Origin: Saccharomycopsis fibuligera x Saccharomycopsis cf. fibuligera | Taxonomy: Eukaryota > Ascomycota > Saccharomycetes > Ascoideales > Saccharomycopsidaceae | DNA: 64,000 bases | Direction of reading: 5' to 3' | NCBI GenBank assembly: GCA_001936135.1 | Contig: CP012812.1 | Coordinates: 1,116,001-1,180,000, forward strand | Shown: one piece after another, positions 21,540 through 32,174 of the stretch | How the letters are laid out: the number at the start of each line of letters is the position of its first letter | How positions within the stretch are numbered: position 1 is the first letter of the stretch | Position numbers and translations under genes: made by a program | Notes under the pieces: model-generated | Told to the model about the DNA's origin: nothing | What the model saw: the letters and a program-made list of their open reading frames with translations, nothing else | Databases searched by the model: none

Positions 21540-21687
21540 ATGCCACTTTATAGTTATATATTAGATAGAGTCCCATCTCAGCCTAGTCGCGATAACTGAT
21601 ATAGCTAAGTTACGACTATTTGAGCCCGCTTATAGACCTAATCCCCCCGGCAGTGGCTAAATAGGCACTTCTCATCATGTGTACAGC
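19130..21687. promoter_or_regulatory. 2.56 kb upstream region of the DHA1 transporter
   Basis: The longest gene-free stretch in the window, between two genes on the minus strand; its left part must be the transporter promoter. It contains relatively GC-rich patches (about 19735-20020 and 21090-21180), a perfect 6-bp hairpin GCAGGT-N5-ACCTGC at 19881-19897, CCCCT/AGGGG stress-type (STRE) cores back to back at 21167-21177, and an A35 run at 21502-21536. An ATG-started 60-codon frame at 20117-20299 resembles nothing known. Long upstream regions are typical of heavily regulated transporter genes in Candida. I recognised no tRNA, snRNA or snoRNA, but a non-coding RNA gene cannot be excluded. Confidence 0.5.
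21502..21536 (+). repeat. A35 homopolymer
   Basis: Thirty-five consecutive A residues about 150 bp downstream of the ITT1 stop codon. It may act as a nucleosome-free tract, could be assembly-sensitive, or could be the poly(A) scar of a retroposed copy; no coding remnant is visible immediately 5' of it. Confidence 0.85.
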
Positions 21688-22791
21688 TCACATCAACAAC
21701 GCTGCATCTTCTGGTACCATCCCTTCAAATAACTTTCCATAACAAGGCGACAATCGATCATTGAAATGATCATAAGGATTCTGAGTATATAACATATCCC
21801 CACAAATATTGCAAAATCGCGTAGCACATTTCAAACAATCCATTTTATTACAACCATCAATTTTTTCAATAACCGCGGCACAGCCAGGACACTTAACCAA
21901 ATCACCACCAACTTCTTCCAAAAATTTCTCAAATTCTTTATCGGCCAAATATTGACTAACAGCTTTTCTCATTGCCGCTCTACCGTAATAAATTGCCAAA
22001 TTTGTACGAACTGGAGAATCTACCGCTGCATCCAAGTATTGTTCAACCACTTTATTCAGAATTTCCGTAGCCACATAAGAACAAGCATTGATTCTGCCGT
22101 GCCATGAGTGTCGGCACTGCGAGCAGTATGCAAACCGACAATATGGGCATATCATTAACCATTTTTTAATTCCCTCGGTTTCAAAATTGTAACAGTCTTC
22201 TTCATCAAAATCGTTGATGTTTTCGGCTTCTCCGGAAATTTGTTTCGATTCGTCAACCACAAAATGTTTACTACAGGACAAACTTGGACACTTGCTAGTT
22301 TGTCCTGGAAAGTAATGCTCATATCTTTCAATCTTTCTCGCATGGAACAATTCCTTGTATTTGTTGAACATTTCAACATCATTTTCTAAACTCATCTCAA
22401 TAAATTCATCGCTGAATTGTGGACATAACACTAGCCTTTTAATTTCTCTAAGCTCACTTATCGTAATATTGCGGTTATTCAAATAAACATCCCCTGCACT
22501 ATACTTTTTTAAAATCGCTTGTTTCTTGTCATAATTTTTGACACATTCGTAGTTTGGACAACAAATTTTTGACACTTGATTATTGTTGACTTGGCTAACT
22601 ATATAATCTTTGAAACAACCACGGCAGAAAACATGACCACAGCTGGGCACCTTTACGCAATCGCTACCTTTACGAACATCTTGACAAATCTCACATTCAT
22701 AAGTTTCATTGAAAAACTGTTGCAAAAGGGTCTCCTGGTTAAACTTCATCATTTTGACTGATAATTCTCTAGTCACCACTATGGGCACTGG

Positions 22792-22825
<34 letters not shown>

Positions 22826-23346
22826 GTTTCCTCGCCTATTTGGAAAAAATTCGATGCTTCATCATTCAATAAATCAATCATGGAGTAAATGCAAACATCT
22901 TGATAATCCTCGTATATAGCTTTGATTTTCTGTTTTAACTCACTGATTTTACTCGACCATACCCAGTCAAACTTACTAGAAAGTTCAATCAGTGGCGCTT
23001 CTTCATGTGGGTATTTCTTGCCAAGCTGGAACTTAAATATTAAATGTGGAAAGTAAGTTAGTGGGATATTATAATGATTTTCATGTTTTTCTAAAGCCGC
23101 AGTGTGATTATCATGATGAGTATGATTGTCGTTACTGTTGGTTTTGAAATCGTTCCCCATGACTCTTATGCAGGCTGGAAACGATGGTCGCACAGAAATG
23201 TGCAATTTGCCTGAATAATTTGTGAAATCGACTTCTAGCTCATCATAGATTGCTTTCAAAGATTCAAGCTCTTGAAATCGCACATCGTCATCGTCAGCAT
23301 TTGAAAAATCATCTTCATAGAATTCTGGCTGAGTGAGTCCTGTCAT
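21688..23346 (-). CDS. ITT1: Itt1, RBR-type E3 ubiquitin ligase with RWD domain
   Basis: Itt1 modulates translation termination in S. cerevisiae through contact with the release factors eRF1 and eRF3. Residues about 25-180 form an RWD domain (QELESLKAIYDELEVDF ... KLHISVRPSFPACI). The RBR module follows: RING1 near 214-275 (CEICQDVRKGSDCVKVPSCG then HVFCRGCF), the in-between-RING near 345-430 (CPSLSCSKHFVVDE, CPYCRFAYCSQCRHSWHG) and RING2 near 482-510 (CPGCAAVIEKIDGCNKMDC, CATRFCNICGD); the Cys in NKMDC is the expected thioester-forming residue. A run of about eleven Ser (GAT/TCA-type repeats at 22793-22824) separates the RWD and RING1 parts. At 552 residues it exceeds the 464 of S. cerevisiae, mostly through that linker and the RWD part. 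It shares a divergent promoter with GPI3. Confidence 0.93.
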
Positions 23347-23969
23347 TTTAGAATATATACTTGAAAGTTATTTGTAATTTAATGTGATGGTCCACTTTAG
23401 AAAAAAAAAAAAAATATAATAAAAGCAAAATATGGGTTCGTTTCTCGCTATCAACTTGCTAGCTGCTTTTCTTTCTTCTGTCAAACCAGCTTCTTTGAAA
23501 AGACAATACTGCCAGCTAGAAAACTTTTCAGCACTCGCTTAGATTTGGGGGGCATAAAACGTTGTCATTGGTGGCCGTTTTGACGTTTTTTATAAAGATT
23601 TCAAATCACGATGCCCTGCGTTTTCCGGTTACTGGTGCCATCAGCCTGGGTCATTGGCTCTCGGAGAAAAAAGAAACGATATTTCTTGGAGCTGGGTGTC
23701 CCGGATATAAGTATATGCTAGAGTTTAGGGTAACCATAATTTTCAATGCCAATTTAGACAAGCATCCACGATTCTGGGACTCTGGGACTCGACCACTGTG
23801 ATTAATGAAATTATTAGCATGATTAGTGCTGTAGCTATTGGCATAAGCACATTAATAGGTAAATATTATTTTTCACATCTTCAGTGACTCCTTATGAGCA
23901 AATATAATGACACATAATAGTTTGCAGTAATAAACCAAATAACACAAACAAACACAAAAACCAGCCACA
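23347..23969. other. Divergent spacer between ITT1 and GPI3
   Basis: About 620 bp serving both genes, with an A14 tract near 23401-23414. A non-ATG frame at 23562-23801 has no family resemblance. I see no named factor site. Confidence 0.4.
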
Positions 23970-25304
23970 ATGCCGCATAATATTGCAATGATCTCAGATT
24001 TCTTTTATCCTCAACCAGGAGGAGTAGAACTCCACGTTTACCACTTATCACAGAAACTCATTCAGCTTGGTCATTCCGTCATCATAATAACCCACGATTA
24101 TGGCTCCCGTACTGGGATAAGGACATTAACTAATGGCTTAAAAGTTTATTATGTGCCTTTTTTTGTACTTTATCGAGAATCCACATTTCCAACGGTTTTC
24201 TCTGCATTTCCCATATTACGCAACATTTTCATTAGAGAAAACATTGAAATTGTTCATGGTCATGGCTCGTTGAGTTCCCTTTGTCATGAGGCAATATTCC
24301 ATGCTCGTACTATGGGAATGAAGACATGTTTTACTGATCATTCATTATTTGGCTTCGCTGATGCTGGCTCAATTTTGGGAAATAAAGTTCTTAAATTCAC
24401 TTTAGCTGACGTTGGACATGTCATTTGCGTTTCTCATACTTGCAAAGAAAACACGGTGCTTCGTGCATCAATTGATCCATTATCAGTCTCTGTTATCCCT
24501 AATGCTGTGGTGGCTGAAGACTTTAAACCAAGCAATCGACAATTAAACGTACAAAAAAAAAGTTCAGATGATACAATTACCATCGTAGTGATTTCAAGAT
24601 TGTTCCCCAATAAAGGCGCTGATTTGCTTAATGCCATCATCCCCAAGATTTGTGCGCAGAATGAAAAAGTGAATTTCTTGATTGCCGGAGATGGTCCAAG
24701 ATTCATAGACATGGATCAAATGATTGAAGGTCACAGGTTGCAAAATCGGGTGAAGCTCATTGGTAGCATACGGCACGAAGAAGTTAGAGATATAATGGTC
24801 CAAGGGGACATATATTTACATGCATCGCTTACTGAAGCATTTGGCACGGTGCTTGTGGAAGCAGCCAGTTGCGGGTTGTTAGTGGTGACCACTAGAGTTG
24901 GGGGAATTCCCGAAGTTTTACCTAACCATATGACAGTATTTGCCAACCCTTCAGTTGAATCGCTTACGAAAAATACTCTCAGAGCCATTAAATTAATTGA
25001 GACAAAAAGTGTTAACACTTCTAGTTTCCATGACGAGATCAGCAAATTATATGGCTGGATGGATGTGGCTAAACGCACAGAAAACGTCTATAATCATTTG
25101 GATTTGGCAAAATTAAATAAACCGTTGATCCACAAATTGAAGAAACTTTATTTAAAAGGTCCTTGGGCTGGTAAGTTGTATGTGTTATGTATGGTTGTGG
25201 ATATCTTCATTTATTGGGTGTTGGAATTTTGGTTTCCTAGAGAGAATATAGATAGGGTGCGACATTGGCCTAAAAGACAAGGTGAGAGGCCAGAAATTGC
25301 ATAA
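23970..25304 (+). CDS. GPI3: Gpi3/Spt14, catalytic subunit of GPI-GlcNAc transferase
   Basis: Catalyses the first step of GPI-anchor synthesis, moving GlcNAc from UDP-GlcNAc to phosphatidylinositol on the cytosolic face of the ER, as the PIG-A orthologue within the GPI-GnT complex. The 444-residue sequence is plainly of this family from its start ([20 protein letters not shown]). It has [52 protein letters not shown] and [14 protein letters not shown]. The GT4 catalytic EX7E motif reads EAFGTVLVE near residues 289-297. One membrane span ([19 protein letters not shown]) lies near 405-425, leaving a short C-terminal tail. Length equals the S. cerevisiae protein (452) closely. The ATG at 23970 has adenines upstream, as good yeast starts do. 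Confidence 0.97.
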   Translation: MPHNIAMISDFFYPQPGGVELHVYHLSQKLIQLGHSVIIITHDYGSRTGIRTLTNGLKVYYVPFFVLYRESTFPTVFSAFPILRNIFIRENIEIVHGHGSLSSLCHEAIFHARTMGMKTCFTDHSLFGFADAGSILGNKVLKFTLADVGHVICVSHTCKENTVLRASIDPLSVSVIPNAVVAEDFKPSNRQLNVQKKSSDDTITIVVISRLFPNKGADLLNAIIPKICAQNEKVNFLIAGDGPRFIDMDQMIEGHRLQNRVKLIGSIRHEEVRDIMVQGDIYLHASLTEAFGTVLVEAASCGLLVVTTRVGGIPEVLPNHMTVFANPSVESLTKNTLRAIKLIETKSVNTSSFHDEISKLYGWMDVAKRTENVYNHLDLAKLNKPLIHKLKKLYLKGPWAGKLYVLCMVVDIFIYWVLEFWFPRENIDRVRHWPKRQGERPEIA

Positions 25305-25791
25305 TTTTTTAAGTTCTTACAAGTAACTGCAATACTACGCCCATATTTATGAATAACATTGGTTTGTGAAGTTGTTATAGGCCTTTAGTTTTCTACTGAT
25401 GATTTGGCATTCATGTTGAGCTCCTCCAGTTACCCGTTGCGTAGTCCTCCGCGAGCGCGACGCGTCCCGTTTGAATATTCTTTTTGGAAGCATCATGAAG
25501 AAAAATGGAATACTAGAAAAACATACACCCACACACACACACACAGAATCAATAAAGGGAATATATCTATCAATACTGCGTCTATTTGAAAACTGTTTTC
25601 ATTGGCGACTTATACACTCATTAGAGAGTTTATTACCATATTGACGTTTTATATCCAACTCAGAAAATTATCACATATTTAGCCGCTGAAATCGAATTTA
25701 CTAGTAGGAGATCATCGCAAAAACACATAAACATATAAACACAAGCAACTTCTCCACCAATTAGAATAAAGTCACCACTACACACAGAATA
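25305..25791. other. Spacer upstream of CDC31
   Basis: About 490 bp with a (CA)8 microsatellite at about 25530-25545 and no recognised gene. Tandem arrangement, so it holds the GPI3 terminator and CDC31 promoter. Confidence 0.4.
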
Positions 25792-26373
25792 ATGAGCAAT
25801 TTCAGATCTACGCAGAATAGCCTTCTAGCTTCAAAACAGCATCAACAGCCGCCCCAATCACAACACCAAAACCAGCATCAGCTGTCAGTAGTAGACCCAA
25901 CGGCGGCGTTATCTACCATGAATGTTGAATCTCAACTTCTTGAAGAGCAAAAGCAAGAAATCAGGGAAGCTTTCCATTTATTTGATATGAATAATGATGG
26001 ATATTTAGATTACCATGAATGCAAAGTAGCAATGCGAGCTCTCGGGTTTGAATTTTCCAAAAGTGAGATCCTTTCAATAATAAAAGAATACGATGCCGAC
26101 AATTTGAATTTGATCAAGTATACTGATTTCTTCAACGTCATGGGGGTGAAAATTTTGGAACGAAATCCACTAGATGAAATTAAGAGAGCTTTCAAATTGT
26201 TTGATGAAGATGGTACGGGGAAGATTAGTTTGAGGAATTTACGAAGAATTAGTAGGGAATTGGGAGAAAATTTGAGTGATGATGAGCTTAGAGCAATGAT
26301 TAATGAGTTTGATTTGGATGAAGATGGAGAGATCAATGAAGAAGAGTTCATTAAAATATGCACTGAGCATTGA
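25792..26373 (+). CDS. CDC31: Cdc31 centrin
   Basis: Centrin acts in spindle pole body duplication (binding Sfi1 and Kar1) and in the TREX-2 mRNA export and nucleotide-excision-repair complexes. Four EF-hands are visible in the 193-residue protein: [12 protein letters not shown] (first, canonical), [12 protein letters not shown] (second, degenerate in its Ca-ligand pattern), [12 protein letters not shown] (third) and [12 protein letters not shown] (fourth). The conserved linker [20 protein letters not shown] is typical of Cdc31. The N-terminal 45 residues are a Gln/His-rich extension ([15 protein letters not shown]) making it longer than the 161 residues of S. cerevisiae; this fits the general low-complexity expansion in this genome. 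The start is the first ATG, and a later in-frame ATG ([13 protein letters not shown]) would trim most of the extension. Confidence 0.95.
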   Translation: MSNFRSTQNSLLASKQHQQPPQSQHQNQHQLSVVDPTAALSTMNVESQLLEEQKQEIREAFHLFDMNNDGYLDYHECKVAMRALGFEFSKSEILSIIKEYDADNLNLIKYTDFFNVMGVKILERNPLDEIKRAFKLFDEDGTGKISLRNLRRISRELGENLSDDELRAMINEFDLDEDGEINEEEFIKICTEH

Positions 26374-26766
26374 AGCGCATTTGTTGTATGTAGGGAAATT
26401 ATAAATCGTTTAATGGGAGTCTTTTAGGCCGAAATATTTATACAGTGTAGAGTGAGATGATACTTGTTTATCTTTTATAGTTAGTAATGTCTTCGCATTT
26501 TCAACCAAGGTGTGTATAATTAGCTGACAGAAAAGAATGATACCCTATTTTTCAGCTGAATTTATTTTATCGACTTTAAACTGCCATGAAATGTGGAGCA
26601 ATAATCTATAATATATAGTTACGAAAAACAATCTATCAAAATGTCTCAAACCTTTCTTTTGTTCCTTTCTATAAATACAGAATAACTCAAAATAACAATT
26701 ATATCTATTACCTAAATTGATATATATACACGTAAAAACAATAACTAGAAAACAAAATACACTGAA
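26374..26766. other. Convergent 3' spacer, CDC31/MRPL40
   Basis: About 390 bp of AT-rich sequence between two tail-to-tail genes. Nothing beyond presumed terminators is seen. Confidence 0.4.
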
Positions 26767-27651
26767 TCAATTAATCCCCAAAGTCTTTTTCTGAATTTCT
26801 ATGTAGTTCTTGACCTTACCACCAATGAAGTCCTTCAAATCTGGAGTCAATTTATTGTGGCCTTGTTTCTTCTTTGCTTCCAATTCTTCCAAGTAAGCTT
26901 TCTTTACTGAAGAAAGTGGCATTTCTGGTGCCACAAATTTGTTCAAATGTCTTTGTTCAAACACACCTCTTCTGTATTTACTCTTTGGATTTCTAATGGT
27001 GTTTAATGCTGCCTCAGGAATTTGGTTATGCACTACAGAATCAACAAAATAAGTTCTCTCGGAATTAACATCCTGGTTAGCAGCAGCACTCTTGTCAGAT
27101 TTTTCTTCAGGTACAGGCCATGGCAAATAGTATGTTTCACCTTTATGTTTAACCACTCTAGTTGGCAAATATGCTTGATGATCCTTATTGAAATGTCTTC
27201 CTTTGAATTCAAATTTATGAACCACCACATCTTTGGCAGCACCGCTAGTTTCGTCTTGAATCTTAGCCACTAATTTCACATCATCAATACTAACACTCAT
27301 TGGGATATCGTTGATGTATCCGGTACTTCCAGCATTCCAGTGAAATTTAGGCACCACTGCTTTCTTAACTGGACTATCTTCCAAAACTAACTTATTTTCT
27401 ACTTGACTGAAAGATATCACTTTAGAGATTTTACCCTTGTTTTCGCCCTTAGTGATAAGAACTCTGTCACCTGGAAAAAATTTCCACTGATCATACTCAG
27501 TAAATCTATCTTCTTCTTGAACTGGATCAAAAAGGTTATCGAGAGGAATGCTCACTTCTTTTCTTAATCTTTCAGCATTTGGAAGAGCGGTAGGTCTCAA
27601 CTTTTGTCCGGTCTTTAAGAATCTGCCGCCAGCTTTGGAAATGGTGGACAT
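26767..27651 (-). CDS. MRPL40: Mitochondrial large ribosomal subunit protein uL24m (Mrpl40)
   Basis: Component of the large subunit of the mitochondrial ribosome. The KOW motif characteristic of uL24 lies near residues 57-90 (FFPGDRVLITKGENKGKI then SKVISFSQVENKLVLED). The N-terminus (MSTISKAGGRFLKTGQKLRP) is basic and suited to mitochondrial import. The C-terminal extension typical of fungal Mrpl40 contains RTYFVDSVVHNQIPEAAL and PEMPLSSVKKAYLEELEAKK. At 294 residues it equals the S. cerevisiae protein (297). The first ATG is used. It is tandem with DAP1 on the same strand. Confidence 0.93.
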   Translation of the reverse strand: MSTISKAGGRFLKTGQKLRPTALPNAERLRKEVSIPLDNLFDPVQEEDRFTEYDQWKFFPGDRVLITKGENKGKISKVISFSQVENKLVLEDSPVKKAVVPKFHWNAGSTGYINDIPMSVSIDDVKLVAKIQDETSGAAKDVVVHKFEFKGRHFNKDHQAYLPTRVVKHKGETYYLPWPVPEEKSDKSAAANQDVNSERTYFVDSVVHNQIPEAALNTIRNPKSKYRRGVFEQRHLNKFVAPEMPLSSVKKAYLEELEAKKKQGHNKLTPDLKDFIGGKVKNYIEIQKKTLGIN

Positions 27652-28203
27652 GGTGAGTTGATGAAGTCGCGAGTGGGGAAGTTAGCAGTGAGTAAAGCTT
27701 TGACCTGGAGAGATGATTCCAAATCTATCAATTCTATTACTTTGGCTCTCTGTTGAGTATATACTATTTTTTTTTTCTTCTTCCTGTCTATGGCTATTTT
27801 TTTTTCAACTGATTTTTTCGAAGGCTTATGTAATCAAGCAGGGTAACTTTATGATCCTATTATATACTCTCAAACAGATAAGGTCCAACATCAGCTACAT
27901 AGATGCTATCACAGAGCTAGAATGCGAATTTACCATAAACCATTTGATCTCAAGATAGAAATTTGAAATTCTTTAGATTGTAAGCATTTTTTTTTCATTT
28001 TTTGAGTTTTGATAATGCTGTTTTTCTAGCTTCCGCTCCCTATAATCTTCCAAGCTGCAAATCCAGCCATGATTTTAAAGTACATTAATAAATACTAGAA
28101 TTAAACAAAAAAAAAGCAACGTATACTGGCAGTTTATTAAGCTATATATGAAATTTTCTACAAAAAAGTTTCTGTAAATTTTCCGTAAGGTCTGTACTTC
28201 CTT
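27652..28203. other. Spacer between DAP1 and MRPL40
   Basis: About 550 bp forming the DAP1 3' flank and MRPL40 promoter. An ATG frame of 81 codons on the plus strand (27713-27958) is very hydrophobic, Phe/Leu-rich from T tracts, and is not considered a gene. Confidence 0.4.
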
Positions 28204-28692
28204 TCAAAGGCTTTCGTTTCCAGGTATCAATTTCCCCACAACTGGGTACTTTCTCTTGAACAACGCTTCCCAGTCATCCAATGCTTTGATTTCATCAGCA
28301 GACAAATCTTTCAAATCATCAATAGGCTCATCAAAATTTCTTAACACGTCGAATTCAAAAGAATTCTTAGCTAAGCCTCTAGAAGCATCATGTCCAGCGA
28401 AATTAGTGTATGGTCCACTTGGTCCATAGAAACTTCTGGCTTCGGAGACATCATATACAGTTCCTCTAACAGCAATGAAAATTTCTTTTTCATCGTGTCC
28501 GTTATATTGTGACAATTGGCGTGGTGTAAAATCTCCTTCAACAACTGCTTTCTTTTTTTCAGATTTTGAGGCTCCTGATGTTGATGATGATGATGATTTG
28601 GAGTGAGGATTCTGTTTGTACGATGGAAAGAGCGCGGCTTTGACGATGTAGCCGGTTATTAAAAGCAAGGCAACTAGCACAATGGCGTTCAT
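28204..28692 (-). CDS. DAP1: Dap1, membrane-associated haem-binding (MAPR) protein
   Basis: Dap1 binds haem and supports the ergosterol cytochrome P450s Erg11 and Erg5, affecting azole sensitivity. The 162-residue protein has an N-terminal membrane span ([20 protein letters not shown]), a Ser/Lys-rich linker, then a cytochrome-b5-like fold: [40 protein letters not shown] and [14 protein letters not shown], the hallmark MAPR stretch with the Tyr residues that contact haem (Tyr, rather than the paired His of true cytochrome b5). Length is close to S. cerevisiae Dap1 (152). It is divergent from ATG27, with which it shares a 560 bp spacer. Confidence 0.95.
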   Translation of the reverse strand: MNAIVLVALLLITGYIVKAALFPSYKQNPHSKSSSSSTSGASKSEKKKAVVEGDFTPRQLSQYNGHDEKEIFIAVRGTVYDVSEARSFYGPSGPYTNFAGHDASRGLAKNSFEFDVLRNFDEPIDDLKDLSADEIKALDDWEALFKRKYPVVGKLIPGNESL

Positions 28693-29253
28693 TTTGAGAT
28701 TCTGGAAGTGAAGAGTTAATGTTTTTTTGTGGTTATTATTGCAAAGTGGCGGTAGTTATTTTAGGAATTGAAGTAGCTTGGATGAAGTGTAGTTGCACAA
28801 AGTTTGACATCGCGTGGGTTTTGCCTTTGGTTATACGAGGAAAACAGCACGAAAAAGTCTGCTGACAACTCCACACGCAACGCAACACATTCGACTCAGC
28901 ACTTCATCCCAGTTTCTCAGCACCGCCCCCCATACATTCCACTTTTCACTATACCTTGTTTATTGGTGAAAAATACCATTTTACCTTTACTCATTACATT
29001 GGCCCTGATCTTGAACTGGCCTCTTGATGACAATATTTCTATGGTATGTGGTATAACCATGTGCATGTGACTCTAGCATATACTTGCATACATATATTAT
29101 AACTCTCCGTTTCACCATCAAAAAATATCGTGAACCGCCCAGACAGCACACAACAGCAATAAGCTGTTCGATTCGCCTTTTCTTGTCCTACTGCTAGCGC
29201 AAGCAAGTCACAGCAGAAGCAAATAAAAGCAGAGCGATTAGAATTTTATCAGA
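28693..29253. other. Divergent spacer between DAP1 and ATG27
   Basis: Promoter region for both genes. A non-ATG frame at 28804-29070 resembles nothing known. No named binding site is certain. Confidence 0.4.
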
Positions 29254-30171
29254 ATGCATCTCTCCAATATAGTGGCCACTGCGGCAATTGTGTATGCATC
29301 TTTTGCTCTGGCCTTTGACTGTTCCAGCAAAGAGCTTCAAGAATTCAACTTTGATAATATCAAGGGAGTCCACGCCATATCATCTTCAGAAAACACGCCG
29401 CCTTCTGAATCTGAGCTCAAATGGTACTTTAACATCTGCGGCTCTTTGGGCCTGTCAAAAAACAAAAACAACTATCCTGACGTTGCCGAAGTATGCCAAA
29501 AGGATTCACAAATCTGCGGAGTGAAGTATCTCAAATTACCGGGGCAAAAGGAACCTTTGAGAACAGAAATCATTGATATTGCTGATTCATTGCGTCCAGA
29601 AATTAGCATCAACAAGGAGTTCCCAAACCCAAACAAACAAGATCAAAACACCACCTCTATCAATGTCAAACTAAGTGGCACTAAATGGGGCTCAAGAACC
29701 ATTAGCAGTAGTATAAACTTTATCTGCGACAACAATGTGAATGACGATCCAAAGAACGATAAAGATAATATCAAACTCAAAAAATGGGATAATACTGACT
29801 TAGAAATTGAATGGTACTCGTCTACTATATGCGCCAAGGATGGTAACAAAAAGCCAGACGATGGCAACAAGAAACCAGATGATGGAAAGAAGCCAACCGA
29901 CGATAACAATAAAGGCTCTTCGTCATTTTTCTTCGGGTTTTTCAAATTCATATTCAATATTTTCTTTGTCGTTGTTTTCCTCTACATTATTGGCGCCATT
30001 TACTTGACAATTTCTGGAAGAGGCGGCACTGGCTTGAGTTTCAGAGATACCATTGACGAAGTCACTCAGTTCTTGGTGGATATTGGTAGAAGCGTTCCTG
30101 GGTTTATTAAAGAAATATTAGAGAAATTCTTTGGCAACAGTGCGTCTAGAGGCGGTTACAGTGCTGTGTGA
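29254..30171 (+). CDS. ATG27: Atg27, Atg9-trafficking membrane protein
   Basis: Atg27 is a type I membrane protein of the Golgi, endosome and vacuole that helps move Atg9 vesicles in autophagy. The 305-residue sequence begins with a signal peptide (MHLSNIVATAAIVYASFALA). A luminal mannose-6-phosphate-receptor-like domain follows, with Cys residues at FDCSSKEL, FNICGSLGL, EVCQKDSQICGVKYL, FICDN and STICAKD suited to disulfides. A Lys/Pro/Asp repeat (NKKPDDGNKKPDDGKKP) forms a stalk near 208-225, then the single membrane span SSFFFGFFKFIFNIFFVVVF and on. The last four residues are YSAV, the tyrosine sorting signal known at the C-terminus of S. cerevisiae Atg27. Slightly longer than the 271-residue S. 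cerevisiae protein because of the stalk repeats. Confidence 0.93.
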   Translation: MHLSNIVATAAIVYASFALAFDCSSKELQEFNFDNIKGVHAISSSENTPPSESELKWYFNICGSLGLSKNKNNYPDVAEVCQKDSQICGVKYLKLPGQKEPLRTEIIDIADSLRPEISINKEFPNPNKQDQNTTSINVKLSGTKWGSRTISSSINFICDNNVNDDPKNDKDNIKLKKWDNTDLEIEWYSSTICAKDGNKKPDDGNKKPDDGKKPTDDNNKGSSSFFFGFFKFIFNIFFVVVFLYIIGAIYLTISGRGGTGLSFRDTIDEVTQFLVDIGRSVPGFIKEILEKFFGNSASRGGYSAV

Positions 30172-30601
30172 ACGTTGTCTAATCACTTTCCTGCTACAAT
30201 TATGTTATATACTGCTTGTCTTTGTCTTCACTTCTCCTAATAAATAATAACTTTGGTTTAGATGTGTTGTGTTGTGTTTATTAGAGAAAGCATAGGAGTA
30301 AACCGTGTGGCTGGTGCCTGTGAATTCCCGTGTGCGTTTAGTAATTCAGAGGTGCTTTCATTTTCACGAGCCACATTTTTCTCAATTGCGGGTAATAATA
30401 AATACTCCCAAAAACACCCGTACATCCCAAGCAAAAAAAATTTTCTGTTTCGTCCACTCACTGCGAGGAGTGAAAATTTTGTCGTATATAAAATTTCAAT
30501 TCCCAGGTTTTTTAAGCGCAACATTTAGACAACTTGAAACTTTTTTTTTCTCTTTTCTTCTTTAATTTTAAATTACTACCAAACCACATCGACAATTAAC
30601 A
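30172..30601 (+). promoter_or_regulatory. RPL3 promoter with Rap1-type site and TATA box
   Basis: ACACCCGTACATC at 30414-30426 fits the Rap1 consensus CRCCCRYACAYY, about 180 bp before the RPL3 start, a usual place for Rap1 in ribosomal-protein promoters. A8T4 (from about 30435) and AAAATTTT near 30473 lie downstream, and TATATAAA sits at 30485-30492. A T-rich stretch near 30541-30570 precedes the start. I see no CACGTG Cbf1 site or TTAGGG-type Tbf1 site here. Confidence 0.65.
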
Positions 30602-31762
30602 ATGTCTCACAGAAAGTACGAAGCACCACGTCACGGTCACTTGGGTTTCCTCCCAAGAAAGAGAGCCACCAAGCACCAAGGTAAGATTAAGTCTTTCCCT
30701 AAGGATGACAAAACTAAGCCAGTTGCTTTGACTGCCTTCCTCGGTTACAAGGCAGGTATGACCACCACTGTTAGAGATTTGGACAGACCAGGCTCTAAGA
30801 TGCACAAGAGAGAAATTGTTGAAGCTGTCTCTGTTGTTGACACTCCACCTGTTGTTGTTGTCGGTGTCGTTGGTTACATTGAAACCCCAAGAGGTTTGAG
30901 ATCCTTGACCACCGTTTGGGCTGAACACTTGTCCGATGAAGTCAAGAGAAGATTCTACAAGAACTGGTACAAGTCTAAGAAGAAGGCTTTCACCAAGTAC
31001 TCTGCTAACTTCGCCAAGAACTCTGAAAAGGAATTTGCTAGAATTGTCAAGTACGCTTCCGTTGTTAGAGTTTTGGTTCACACTCAAATTAAAAAGACTC
31101 CATTGACTCAAAAGAAGGCTCATTTGGCTGAAATTCAATTGAACGGTGGTTCTATCTCCGACAAAGTTAACTGGGCTAAGGAACACTTTGAAAAGACTGT
31201 TTCTGTTGACTCCGTTTTCGAAAAGGATGAAATGATTGATGTCATTGCTATCACCAAGGGTCACGGTTTCGAAGGTGTTACTCACAGATACGGTACCAAG
31301 AAACTTCCAAGAAAGACTCACAGAGGTTTGAGAAAGGTTGCTTGTATTGGTGCTTGGCATCCAAACCACGTTATGTGGACTGTTGCTCGTGCTGGTCAAA
31401 ACGGTTACCATCACAGAACTTCTATCAACCACAAGATTTACAGAGTTGGTAAAGGTGATGATGAAGCTAATGCTGCTACCGAATTTGACAGAACTAAGAA
31501 AACCATCACTCCATTGGGTGGTTTTGTCAGATATGGTGAAATCAAGAACGATTTTGTTATCATCAAGGGTGCTATCCCAGGTATCAAGAAGAGAGTTATT
31601 ACTTTGAGAAAATCTTTGTACAACGACACTTCTAGAAGAGCCACTGAAAAGGTTACCTTGAAATGGATTGACACTGCTTCCAAATTTGGTAAGGGTAGAT
31701 TCCAAACTCCAGCTGAAAAGCACGCTTTCTTGGGTACTCTTAAGAAGGATGTTTCCGCTTAA
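30602..31762 (+). CDS. RPL3: 60S ribosomal protein uL3
   Basis: uL3 sits near the peptidyl-transferase centre of the cytosolic 60S subunit. The sequence is nearly that of other yeasts: [40 protein letters not shown], the basic-thumb and W-finger region including [20 protein letters not shown] and [20 protein letters not shown], in which the His of AWHPN corresponds to the residue modified to 3-methylhistidine in S. cerevisiae. 386 residues against 387. No intron is present. Codon use is extremely biased (TTG, GGT, AAG, GCT), as expected for a highly expressed gene, which also leaves a long accidental open frame on the opposite strand. Confidence 0.99.
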   Translation: MSHRKYEAPRHGHLGFLPRKRATKHQGKIKSFPKDDKTKPVALTAFLGYKAGMTTTVRDLDRPGSKMHKREIVEAVSVVDTPPVVVVGVVGYIETPRGLRSLTTVWAEHLSDEVKRRFYKNWYKSKKKAFTKYSANFAKNSEKEFARIVKYASVVRVLVHTQIKKTPLTQKKAHLAEIQLNGGSISDKVNWAKEHFEKTVSVDSVFEKDEMIDVIAITKGHGFEGVTHRYGTKKLPRKTHRGLRKVACIGAWHPNHVMWTVARAGQNGYHHRTSINHKIYRVGKGDDEANAATEFDRTKKTITPLGGFVRYGEIKNDFVIIKGAIPGIKKRVITLRKSLYNDTSRRATEKVTLKWIDTASKFGKGRFQTPAEKHAFLGTLKKDVSA

Positions 31763-32174
31763 GTTTATTCTAGGAAGACTTGATTGACATTGGGTGTAAT
31801 TGTTAGATAATGTTTTATAAGTTTATGTTTATGAAATTTTTCACTCATTGAAAATGCTTTTTATAATTGTAGTTCTTCATTAAAGTATACGTAGTGTGTT
31901 ACAGGATATTGCGAATTTTATATGTTTCAAGGGTCATTAAATTTGTGGAATGAAAGTTTTCAAAAAGAGAAGTATCTTTCTGAGTCTCGAGACTAAAGAA
32001 AAAGAAATGTATAGTGATGAAAGTATATGTAAACAAAACAAAACAAATATAAACAAACATAAACGAATATAAACAAATATAAATAAAAACGTTGTATTAA
32101 AAGATTAAATAATTCATCAAAAAACCACAAAGCGATGCAATTTTAAAACTAGTTTTCTACTGACCGACATCTCT
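31763..32174. other. Convergent 3' spacer, RPL3/AGE2
   Basis: About 410 bp with no gene seen; its right part carries the 10-bp tandem repeat described next. Confidence 0.4.
32031..32090 (+). repeat. 10-bp tandem repeat near the 3' end of AGE2
   Basis: About five to six head-to-tail decamers related to AAACAAATAT (with AAACAAACAT, AAACGAATAT and AAATAAAAAC as variants), the first partial. Read on the minus strand they give T/G-rich sequence just after the AGE2 stop codon, so they may form part of its 3' untranslated region. Confidence 0.8.

Noticed and set aside
27713-27958. 81-codon hydrophobic frame between DAP1 and MRPL40
   Set aside because: Phe/Leu content comes from T tracts; the place is a 3' flank and promoter.
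28804-29070. 88-codon frame between DAP1 and ATG27
   Set aside because: Non-ATG start and located in a divergent promoter.
30596-31723. 375-codon open frame on the strand opposite RPL3
   Set aside because: It is the mirror of a highly biased ribosomal-protein gene; TTG/GGT/AAG codon choice keeps the antisense strand free of stops. The product is Ser/Leu/Asn-rich with no family resemblance.
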